20,481 nucleotides of DNA from Acanthamoeba sp. SK_2022b (taxonomy: Eukaryota > Discosea > Longamoebia > Acanthamoebidae). Shown in pieces: positions 1 to 8,363 of this stretch. Every line of letters begins with the position of its first letter. Position 1 is the first letter of the stretch. Location: the NCBI GenBank assembly GCA_027943245.1, contig JANDJZ010000871.1, positions 1 to 20,481 on the forward strand, in the 5' to 3' direction. A model generated the notes under the pieces. That model was not told the DNA's origin and searched no databases. It saw only the letters and a program-made list of their open reading frames with translations. A program made the translations under genes and the position numbers.

Positions 1-598
1 CGGCCCCGGCGCTTGGGACGCGTGGCTCACCCCGATGCGATGCGATCGACAGTCGGAGGCATCAGCTGGGACATCTCGCTCGAAGCCGAGGGCGAGGCGG
101 CCATCGAGATGGAGGCCGCCGGCACCGATGCCCCGGCAGACGCCGCGGTCGGCGCGGGCTCGGTCGGCTATGGCACCGAGACGCTCCTCGAGAACACCGA
201 CCTCCGCAACCTCTTCCTCACCGACCTGCTCGAGGTTTGCCCCTCCCCCTCCCCCCTCCCTCCATTTGGCGCTCGCCCCTGCGGGCCACGCTCACGCGCG
301 CACGCCACGCGTTTGCGGGCCAACAGTTGCAGACGTTCCTGAAGCAGCGACGGGCCGACTTTGAGTCGCGCGACGACTTCTCGTCGTGGCTGCACGAGGA
401 GCAGCAGCGCAGCGCGCCGCCGTCCGTGCAGCAGACCAGGGAGGGCGTGGAGGCCTTCCTCAAGGCCGTCAACGCCGTCATCGACGCCCTCCACGCGCGC
501 AAGACCCGACAGCTCATCGAAATCAAGAACTCCAACAAGTAACGCTGCCGCCACTCCCGCTTCCCCACCTCACGATCTCACCGCGCGCGCGCACACAC

Positions 599-652
<54 letters not shown>

Positions 653-900
653 ATTTGGAGCGATTGGCCGGGCAGATCAACCAGCACCTGTCGGTGGTCA
701 ACTCGGTGGAGGCGTCCAAGGTGAAGGCGATCAAGCAGAGGAACGAGCTGCAGGAGAGCATCGCGCAGACCTACCCGCGCATCTCGCAGCTCACGCGCGT
801 CGCCAAGGAGCTGCGGAAGCACATCGAGCTCTCCCTCTCCGCCCAGTACTCCAACCGCAAGGTCAGCCTCATCGGCGGCGACCTCCAGAACCTCAAATGA
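1..900 (+). CDS. CDK5RAP3: CDK5RAP3/C53 (LZAP) homologue, C-terminal part
   Basis: Three exons are visible: up to 234, 327-538 and 651-900 (TGA at 898-900). The frame is kept across both introns (phase 0, then phase 2). The junctions read through as DLLE/LQTFLKQR and NK/YLERL. The order of conserved blocks matches the C-terminal half of CDK5RAP3: TLLEN..LRNLF..DLLEL..FLKQR, then a long helical segment, then LRKHIE..L...YSNRKVSLIGG near the end. In animals and plants C53 works with UFL1/DDRGK1 in UFMylation and ER-phagy and is linked to checkpoint control; that role is carried over from the family. The segment around 55-90 contains GISWDISLE, resembling the tryptophan-bearing ATG8/UFM1-binding motifs of the C53 disordered region. 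The gene begins left of the window. The first visible exon may start at 53, after an AG at 51-52, because the earlier codons look intronic. The second intron is mostly a CA microsatellite. Confidence 0.85.
592..650 (+). repeat. (CA)n microsatellite filling the 3' end of a C53 intron
   Basis: An almost pure CA tract of about 58 bases, with a short CGCG lead-in, ends directly in the CAG acceptor used for the last exon at 651. It takes the place of the usual polypyrimidine tract. Confidence 0.95.
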
Positions 901-1042
901 GGCCCGCCTCCTCCCCCCCCCTCCCCTCCCCCACTCGCCCATTCACCAAACACCACGTCATCGGTTCATCTTTGTTGCTTTCCTTGATCTCCTGAAGTGC
1001 GATAGCATGCCATCGCCAGCGCTCGCCAGAGCAGTAGTGCGG

Positions 1043-2118
1043 TCACCCAGCGAGGTAGGCCTCCTCCGCGGGCGTGCTCCTGCGGCCGAGGTATCGATTG
1101 CGTTCGGGAAAGCGACCAAAGAGCTCCACCGACTGCAGGAGAGAATGGAGAGGGTGAGGCTGGCGATCGGGCGAGAGTGGGCGACGGTGTAGAGGAGTTG
1201 GAGGGGGGGAAGGGGCTAGCTACCTGCTTTTGTTTAACGGAGATCCCGCGAAAGCGCTGTAGGATGGACTGGGTCCCTGCGCCCTTGCTGCGGGCGTCCT
1301 CGTAGAGCGCCTCGAACAGCTCGACTGACTTGGCCTGTAGCGCTGCGTCTTCCGCGTGTAGGAGTGGCATGTACAGCATGGCACGGCCCACCGGCTTCAA
1401 CTCTGAACAGAGGGCCATGTTGAGCGCCGCTGTCACCCCCGCACGACAACTCCTTGGTCCAAGGAGGGGGCGTACTCTGGTCAAGACCAGCCTCGATGGC
1501 ATTGAGGCATACGGCCACCGCCTTTGCGTCGCCTGCCCACGCGTTGGCAGTGCCTCGATAGATATCTGTGTAGCGCACGTACACTTTAGTGAGGAGGGGA
1601 GTCGTGTAGTTGTGTGAAGGTGAGCTACGCACTCCTCGTGAATTGGTCCTGGCGTTGGTTGAACAGTTGTGAGCAGGCAACATGATAAAGAAGAAAGGTG
1701 GGAGCGATTGCACCGCGAGGACTACAAACGCCAGTGCGCTGTAGGGGTCCTTGGCCCAGTGGTCATAGTCTCCGCTGATGGCCTTGTCCACATGGACCTG
1801 ATAGGTGTCCCTGCACGCCCCGCGGTCAGCTAGAGCACAAGTGAGGGAGGAGCGGAGGCAGCTTACTTGATGTATTTGTCTACCACTGCGGTGAGCTCCT
1901 CCTTGGCGAACCACCTGTTCCGGCAGTGTGGGTCAGTGATGGTCCGTGGCAAGGGGTCCACGCATTGAGGCGCAAGCACACTTTTGCCGCCACAAGTCAT
2001 CATAGTGGGCCGTGGGGTTCTTTGGCTCGCTCTTGGCCCAGAACTGGGTGCCGAACCACCACGTCAGAACCTCACCCACCACCTCCGGCACCTCCTCCAG
2101 AGCAGACGCGTCACCCAT
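1043..2118 (-). CDS. DUF924 family protein, complete, 7 exons
   Basis: Exons on the minus strand: 2118-1982, 1914-1867, 1810-1714, 1648-1633, 1565-1476, 1402-1224 and 1132-1043. They total 657 bases, or 218 aa, with all junctions GT...AG and in frame. The family pattern is clear: an N-terminal VLTWWFG, DHWAKDPYSALAFVVL, DQFTRNIYRGTANAW, a GLDQKLKPVGRAMLYMPL block with LHAEDAALQAKSVELFEAL, and the ending FGRFPERNRYLGRRST.EE..YL. These are the landmarks of PF06041 (DUF924, an all-helical TPR-like fold; function unknown). The size is close to the usual 180-200 aa. The start ATG at 2118 fits the expected N-terminus. A 16-base exon (1633-1648) encodes DQFTR, part of the most conserved motif. The gene converges with C53 (142 bp between stops) and diverges from the 4E-BP gene. 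I do not propose a function. Confidence 0.88.
1633..1648 (-). other. 16-base microexon of the DUF924 gene
   Basis: Without this exon, the exons at 1714-1810 and 1476-1565 join in the wrong phase (0 to 1) and the family-wide D-Q-x-x-R-N-I-Y-R-G-T motif is broken. Read from the minus strand, the 16 bases encode D Q F T R plus the first base of N. They are bounded by AG (complement of 1649-1650) and GT (complement of 1631-1632). Inclusion restores both phase and motif. Confidence 0.85.
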
Positions 2119-2421
2119 TTAGTTCAAAAAGATTAGGAAAAGCATGGTCGACAGATAAGTTGATGGATGTTGTGGTTTTAGAAAGTTTTCGATCAAATTT
2201 CTTTGGTAAATTGACATTGCATAAATTCCCATGCGATCATCTGTCCGACCATGGCCGGTAATATCCGGGCGTGAAGCTGGTGGCCGTGCTGTGTGCTAAA
2301 CCGCACAAGAAGCCTCTTTTCTTTGCTGTGCCGCACAACTGGATCGAGAAGAGGAAAATCGACATTATAGCGCTCGGCCATCTCCCAGACCAAGATCCTC
2401 AGCAAGGAATAAGAAATCGCC
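2119..2421. promoter_or_regulatory. Divergent spacer between DUF924 and 4E-BP genes
   Basis: These 303 bases separate two outward-pointing start codons, so they must hold both promoters and 5' UTRs. The left half is AT-richer than the flanking coding DNA. I see no element I would name with confidence. A minus-strand open frame runs through here into the first 4E-BP exon, but it matches no family I recognise. Confidence 0.5.
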
Positions 2422-3010
2422 ATGACGAGCCCCAGCGGAACCCCTGCCATCAGCATTAACCGTGCGCCAGAAAACTTCAATTTTGCTGATCTCTCGACCA
2501 CCCCAGGCGGCACCATCTACGCCACCACCCCTGGAGGTACTGTTGCGCCGCATCTCAAAGCCCATCCGCCTCGATTTTCTATCTGTGTTCTTGGTTTGTC
2601 CACTTTGCCGTCATGCCTTATTGCAGCCCATTAATCGTGATGCATTTCAAAGGCACGCGCATTGTGTATGACAGAAGCGCTCTCCTCTTCCTGAGGAACT
2701 CTCCTCTGGCGAAGACCCCGCCCAACAACATCGCCTTCATCCCTGGCGTCACTGGCCCTGACGTAAGCCCCAAGGACAAGGTAATTTTTGTAATTGCCAC
2801 CAAAACGCTGCATTTCTGATGAGGCTGACACCCCTCGCGCTATCCCAGACGAAGCAGGAGAAGGTGAAACAGCCCAGCGAGAACAAGGACGACGGTACCT
2901 CCCCTCGCTGCTTATCTTGGACTCGCTTCTGCAGTATGCCCTTGCCGCGCACACTTCAACTCATCTCATCTCCTCTCCCAGCAGCTGACGAAATGTTCAA
3001 GATGGACTAA
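2422..3010 (+). CDS. eIF4E-binding protein (4E-BP), complete
   Basis: Four exons: 2422-2536, 2653-2780, 2849-2894 and 2985-3010. They give 315 bases and 104 aa, close to the 118 aa of human 4E-BP1. The protein shows the family hallmarks in order: STTPGGT and ATTPGGT (phospho-threonine sites, about T27 and T36), the eIF4E-binding motif Y-D-R-S-A-L-L (Y44, L49, L50), RNSP (S55), KTPP (T60), then IPGVTGP. The protein ends in F-K-M-D, a TOS-like motif compared with FEMDI in animals. In the family, hypophosphorylated 4E-BP binds eIF4E and blocks cap-dependent initiation, and TOR phosphorylation releases it. That role is inferred here from motif conservation. Exon 2 could instead end at 2762 (also a GT, same phase), and exon 3 could start at 2858; both only change the linker. 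The last exon encodes only the C-terminal tail. Confidence 0.92.
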
Positions 3011-3299
3011 AGGAGCACCCTGCTTCCTTTCGAGAATGGTCCGTTGTTTGTTAATCATGTTAATTTATCCTTGGAATTTGCGCCTGTGGGAGGATGAAGA
3101 GGTGGAGAGGAGAGGCAGGCAGGAGCGACCATACTTCGAAAGGAACACAGCCGCGACGCCCCCATCAAGGGGAGAAATCTGTAAAAAGTTTTCCACTACC
3201 ACTAAATCTTGCGCCCCTTGGATCCGCCTCCCAGTTATCTCTTTTTTTGCCTATTTCTGTTTATTTTTGATATTGAATCTGAACAAAACACGAACGATC
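3011..3299. other. Spacer between 4E-BP and BolA genes
   Basis: These 289 bases hold the 4E-BP 3' UTR and the BolA promoter and 5' UTR. Open frames cross the area, but they show no family pattern. The right half (3230-3300) is T-rich and then A-rich, as expected just upstream of a transcript start. No motif is named. Confidence 0.45.
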
Positions 3300-3873
3300 A
3301 TGAGCAAAGGAGCGGGCGTGCGCCGGTTGGGGCTGGCGATGAAGCAAAAGGTGCCACCCTCGTCTCTCACGCTTTGGCAACCACAGGCCTAACCAACCAC
3401 GGTAGTTAGAGAGTAGCCTTCTCCCCGTGAAGCTCGACATCGTCGGTACCAGATTTATTTGTCCATGTTAATCGTCAGCGTGCAAGCAGCTGACCTGTTT
3501 GGCAGATGAATCCCACCTGCACGCCGGACACAGATTCGTTAAGGAAAGCGGTGCCACACAGGAAACACACTTTCGGGTGTTGGTAGTGTCCCAAGCCTTT
3601 GAGGGCAAGGTGCTGCCAGCCTCAAGCCTCGGTTAAACGTGCATGCTCTCTTGTTCAATCCTCACACGTGTCCTCCCGCCACAGTCGCTCGTCTCGCGGC
3701 ACCGGTTGTGCTACTCGCTTATCGACCAAGGTGCACTTCTGCTCTTTGCTCATCCTCGTCCACTACGCTCCCTCACACGCCGCGTGTTGTGTGCAGAGAT
3801 CAAGGGTGGCGTGCACGCTGTGGCGCTCACGACTCTCACGCCCGAGGAGGCCAAGGAGAAGGAAGTTGCGTGA
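3300..3873 (+). CDS. BolA family protein (BOLA1-like), complete
   Basis: Five short exons: 3300-3350, 3406-3445, 3506-3609, 3685-3730 and 3797-3873. They total 318 bases, 105 aa, in frame at every junction. The translation follows the BolA fold: an N-terminal helix ending KLESSLLPVKLDIVDESHLHAGH, then GATQETHFRVLVVSQAFEGK, the SLVSRHRLCYSL helix with the RHR motif (R70 H71 R72), and GGVHAVALTTLTPEE at the end. BolA proteins pair with monothiol glutaredoxins and act in Fe-S cluster handling. The HAGH form and the ETHFRV strand resemble the BOLA1 group rather than BOLA2. The N-terminal extension before the domain is only about 10 residues and is not an obvious mitochondrial presequence, so the location is uncertain. 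An upstream exon in the spacer cannot be excluded. No cellular partner is encoded nearby. Confidence 0.9.
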
Positions 3874-4049
3874 ACACACTATGGTGGTAGTGAAGCACTC
3901 TTATTCACACGAAAGAGAGTTGTTATTGTACATCCCTCCCTCCTCGTTCTATACACGTCACGATCCGTTCGTAGCTTCAAGCTTCCTTTCCTTTCCTTTC
4001 TCTTCCTCTTTCCCGAATTCTCTTCTCCATCGATCGATTGGAGCTCCCC
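3874..4049. other. Convergent 3' spacer
   Basis: These 176 bases separate the BolA stop (+) from the RWP-RK stop (-). They include a CTTTCCTTTCC-type pyrimidine stretch near 3983-4015. They presumably hold both polyadenylation regions; no signal is named. Confidence 0.4.
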
Positions 4050-5075
4050 TCACAGCCTGATGACAACGGGCTTGAGCTCTTCCTGTCTCTTCCGCATGAG
4101 GTAGCCCAGACGTCCTTCGATCTCTTCGGGAATGGGCGCACCCTGGGGCACGTTGTGCAGTAGTGTCATGATCTCCTTGTCGAGCTTGCACACTACTCGC
4201 CACGGCCACTTGCGATTTCGCACGGCCTCCTTCCATCGCTTGCTGAGGGTGGACGGCGGGATGCTCAACTTCTTGGCCGCCTCCGACTGCGGCATGTTGA
4301 GATACTCGGTGATGTCGACGAAGTTCTGTCCGTTGGGCACCGTCACGGGATTGATCACCCTACGGTCCGATTGGCCAGGGCTCGCCGGGACGACGGCAGT
4401 CGATGACGAGGACCCGGGGCTGGAGGGGGATCCCTGGGCTTGGCTGGGCTGCTGTTGCGGCACAGGCATCGGGCCCGACGACGATGGCGCAGTAGGGTGC
4501 GGCTGCAGGGGAGCGAGATTCTGAGAACCGCCAGATGGTCGTCCCTGTGCGCCTCGAGATTGCTGGGCGGGTGCTCCCCCTCGCGGTGGGGCCTGCTGCT
4601 GTGCGGGTTGAGGTGCCTGCTGCTGCTGCGCGGGCCGTCCACCTCCATTTGAAGAGGATTGGTTCGGCACCACCAGCCTTCCGTTGTCGGCAGGAGCGCC
4701 AGCCGCGCTGACGTCAGCGCCGTAGCCTTTGTCCATCGAGCTGGGGTGAGGCGGCATGGAACCGAGGGAAGGCAGCGACCCGAACGAACTGAAAGACAGG
4801 TTCGACATGGAAGGCGTAGACCCGTAGAAGTCGAATTTGAAACTGGAATCGCCGCCGCTTGCCGCGGGAAGGGTGGGTGACTGTTGTTGTGGCTGCCGGG
4901 TGGGAGCTCCAGCCAGAGGAGCCTTGGTGGTGGAGGCGTTCGGCGCGGGAGAAGATTTGGCTACATTCTGGCTGGTGTCAGCGTTATGTAGGGGTTTGGT
5001 GGCCGAGAGGGGCGACAGGGGCTTGGCCGTTGTTGGCGACGAGCCGTTAGGGGAGGTCGAAGAGGCAGTAGCCAT
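4050..5075 (-). CDS. RWP-RK-like DNA-binding protein, intronless
   Basis: A single open frame of 341 aa. The first 235 residues are low complexity: Ser/Pro/Gln/Gly-rich with several polyglutamine runs, typical of a disordered transcription-factor N-terminus. Residues about 250-310 form a compact domain: ITEYLNMPQSEAAKKLSI, then PPSTLSKRWKEAVRNRKWPWR (residues 273-293), then VVCKLDKEI. The helix-turn-helix with AA..L.I..S.L..RWK followed by a WP core is the layout of the RWP-RK domain, here with KWPWR (289-293) in place of the canonical RWPxRK. RWP-RK proteins are transcription factors in plants (NIN/NLP, RKD) and also occur in amoebozoans. A nuclear regulatory role is inferred from the domain and no target is known. 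The C-terminus (EEIEGRLGYLMRKRQEEL) could be a short helix. The spacer upstream, 5076-5306, is AT-rich at 5210-5280. Confidence 0.75.
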   Translation of the reverse strand: MATASSTSPNGSSPTTAKPLSPLSATKPLHNADTSQNVAKSSPAPNASTTKAPLAGAPTRQPQQQSPTLPAASGGDSSFKFDFYGSTPSMSNLSFSSFGSLPSLGSMPPHPSSMDKGYGADVSAAGAPADNGRLVVPNQSSSNGGGRPAQQQQAPQPAQQQAPPRGGAPAQQSRGAQGRPSGGSQNLAPLQPHPTAPSSSGPMPVPQQQPSQAQGSPSSPGSSSSTAVVPASPGQSDRRVINPVTVPNGQNFVDITEYLNMPQSEAAKKLSIPPSTLSKRWKEAVRNRKWPWRVVCKLDKEIMTLLHNVPQGAPIPEEIEGRLGYLMRKRQEELKPVVIRL

Positions 5076-5306
5076 AGGGTGTCGAGGAAATCTAGTTAAC
5101 GCCGCGCCGCTTGTGGGTTGAAGACTGGGTCGCCAGTCTCTCGACGTTTTCCCTGCGCTTTCTCCTCCTCACACGCCATTGGTCCGCCCAAAACTGTGGA
5201 GAAGTTATGCGGAATATTTTATGAATGTTTCATTTCACAAAATACCAGCGAAATTTTATATTAATATTTATTTCGGTTTTATCCTGTGCCAGGCCGTCAC
5301 CCTCGG
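5076..5306. other. Spacer between APC1 3' end and RWP-RK start
   Basis: Both flanking genes run on the minus strand. The block 5210-5280 is strongly AT-rich, in contrast to its surroundings. It lies just past the APC1 stop (reading minus), so it suits a 3' end or polyadenylation region; the rest must contain the RWP-RK promoter. Confidence 0.45.
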
Positions 5307-6024
5307 CTACGCACTCGCGGGAGGAGGGAGCAACAGGGCGTGGACGGCCGACAGGAGCGAAGGCGAGACGTGCGGGTAGCGCAGGGCCAGCTGCACAAAG
5401 GATGGTCGAGGCTGCTGTCCCGATCGCAGCCGCTGCGGATGGGGCAGATCGTAGAAGGCCAGCACCAGGGCCAGCGCGCGTCGATGCTCGTCGTCGTGGC
5501 CAGGCCAACACGTCGCGCCAGCATCGGCGCCAAAGTAGGCGCGCTTGGCTTGGGCGGGGACGAGCTCGAAGCGCCGGGCCAAGTGGGACTGGAGGCGGTG
5601 CAGGAAGGCGTTGAAGAGGGTCGGCTGGATCAGCGGCGACTCGTCGCTCGTCGAAGCCGTCGCGGCCCGCTTTCGCGCGCGAGCCGCCGCGTTGTAGTAG
5701 GTGGCGATGAGGCGCACGTTCTGGAGGTAGAGCGACAGCAGGAGAGGGTCGGTCTTCGAAAGCGAAGCCGTGGAGGAGGAGGAGGAGGACACGGTCAACG
5801 TCGGCGAGGTCGGCTCGACTGCCTCTCGCTCGATGCACCGGACCACCTCGTAAAGGCTGATGTAGGTCTTGACCATCTCCGGCTTCTCTCCGGTCAGGCA
5901 CTCGTGGAGGAGCGCGGCGCAGAACGACGCGAACCGATCCTCCCGCTCCGTCGTCGCGTCGTGCCACTCGCCCTCATCTGTCCCACCGCCTCGCCGTCAG
6001 CACAGCACCGAGCCTCTCCACGCG

Positions 6025-6063
<39 letters not shown>

Positions 6064-6305
6064 GAATGGCAAACCTTGCTGGTGGCAAAAGTGCTGGGCG
6101 AATGCGAGGATGGTCGGGTCCTGCGAGAAGGAGCGGATGAAGTCGGTGCCGTTGGCCTTCCGGCCCGTGCGGAGCGAGGTCGGGGCGAACGTGTTGGGGA
6201 AGGGCCGCGACAGAATCGATCGGCAGCCCGTCGGGTCGTGCAGGTAGGACAGGAAACCTGCGCGCGCGCCGAGAGCGACAAGACCACGCGGTCAAAACAA
6301 GACCT

Positions 6306-6373
<68 letters not shown>

Positions 6374-8270
6374 GGAGGTTTGGCCCCAAACCCGTCTTTC
6401 GTTTGACGTAGATGGTGCACGCCCTCTTCAGGACGTCGGCCCGGGCGCCTCCGGCCACGAGGTCGATGGTCTGCGCCCAGTACCGCGGGCTGGCCACCCG
6501 TATCGCCCTGATGTGGCGGTATTCGGGCAGCAGGCACGGCGCCGTCACGTCCACCCACGCCTCCTCCTCTCTCCCCCCTCCCGCTGGGCCTGTAGGTGCC
6601 TCGAGTGAGAAGAGTGGCGGTCCACTCCCGCTACGAGGGGCACGTACCGGCGGCGGCAGCGGCGGCGAGTTGCACCTGGAGGGGGAGGTAGCACGCCTGA
6701 TGCGTGTCGACGTCGCGCGCAACGAGGCATCGGGGCTCGACGGCGAGCACGTAGAGGTGTCGCAGCGCCTGGTTCGAGGGGGGGGGGTGAGCGCGAGCGA
6801 GCTGCCAAACGGGGGCGGGGGCGGGGGCGGGGAGGGCGCACCTGCATGTGGTAGCGGTTGTCGACGGGGGTGATGGGAAAGTGCGGGTAGAGCGCGCAGA
6901 CGAGCGCGCCGATGGCCTCGTTCGACGTGGACAGGGCGTAGCGCCCCGCGCCGAGGAAGAGGAGCCCGATCGCCATGTGCGTCGCCATGTGGTCGCCGTA
7001 GGAGATCTGGTGTGCGTGCGTGTCGCACGATTGGGCGGTGAGCACTGGCTGTCGCGACTCCTCGACTCCCCATCGCCCAATCCCATCTCAGTATGAGGGG
7101 GGGGGAGAGGGCCGAGTACCTGCGGCGAGATGCGCCTGTGCAAGCGCCTGAACATCCGCAGCGTATCGAGGTCGCCGGTGCCCGCCATCACCACGGCCAA
7201 CGCCAGCGAGGCCACGTTGATGCACACGCCGATGATTTGTCGGTCTTGCTTCTCCTTCACTCGCGCCACGCGTCAGACGTGTGCGTGTGTCTGTGTGCTG
7301 TGCTGTGTGTGCGCTGTTCGGTGCTATGTGACAGGATGGCATGGGGTTCAGTCGTACCGGTCCCACGAGGGTTCTCGCCCGCTTGATGAAGTACAGCAAC
7401 CGATTCCTCAGCACGGCGCAGGCCTGCTGGTTCGCGCTGCCGGCGAACCTCAGGCCCAGCGCCATGCACGCGCCGGCCACCATGCACGCTTGCGCCTGTC
7501 GCATCGCATCCGCCTCGCCGCCACCGCCTCGCGACCACTTGCCCACCCTGGCGCTGACCATTTGGGGGGAGGGGGGGGGAGCGCCCATGCGTCAGCCCTC
7601 CTCCACGATCAGCTCGTAGGGGCGTGCGCTTACCTCGGCGGGAGGTGGTGGAGGATGGCGGGCAGCTGTCGCATGAGCCACTCCTCGCTGGGCTCGATCG
7701 AGTCCCACATGATGAGGCTCCGGCTCAGCACGCGGACGAGCAGCAGGTCCGGGCGGACCGACATGAGCAGGAAGCGGGTGTTGGGGACCTGGATCCGCGC
7801 GGCCTCGTCCGCGCTGTTGCTCTTGAGCCACATGAGGCCCAGGGCGAGCGTGGCGCCCGGCGAGGTGATGTCCACGTTGCAGGGCCCGGGCTCCAGGACC
7901 AGGCTCGACTTGGCCTTGTTGGCGCCCATCTCGGCCCCGTACAGCATGTAGGCACCGAGGTGCTCCTCCCTGCCGCCGTAGATGTACCTGACGTGTTGTG
8001 TGTTGTGTGTTGTGTGTTGTGTGTTGTGTGTTGTGTGTTGTGTGTTGTGTGTTGTGTGTTGTGTGTTGTGTGTTGTGTGTTGTGTGGGTGAGAGGGAGGG
8101 AGATAGGCTTCCCTCGCGATGGACGCTTACCTGTGCAATCGATCTTCGATGTGCAGGTCTGCCAGTCCGGGCGCGGATGACCCGCGGGCCAGGGCGACGA
8201 GCCCGAGCGCCAGCCCGGCCGTGAGGGAGTAGGCCTCCCGGTCCATTCGCCGATCATCGCCAGGCGGCTG

Positions 8271-8363
<93 letters not shown>

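Noticed and set aside
2193..2516. Minus-strand open frame of 107 codons with a hydrophobic stretch
   Set aside because: It overlaps the first 4E-BP exon in antisense and matches no family; the 4E-BP motifs on the other strand explain the coding signal.
3036..3392. Plus-strand open frame of 118 codons in the 4E-BP/BolA spacer
   Set aside because: No family pattern and mixed composition, and it runs out of frame across the first BolA exon and into its intron.
5869..6411. Open frames with long runs of Cys-Val or Thr-His
   Set aside because: These are translations of GT/CA microsatellites in APC1 introns, not proteins. The same applies near 600, 7990-8090, 8280-8346, 9850-9917 and 18240-18300.
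7992..8086. Possible CRISPR-like array
   Set aside because: The 7-base unit has no spacers and no repeat/spacer alternation; it is a simple tandem repeat inside an intron.
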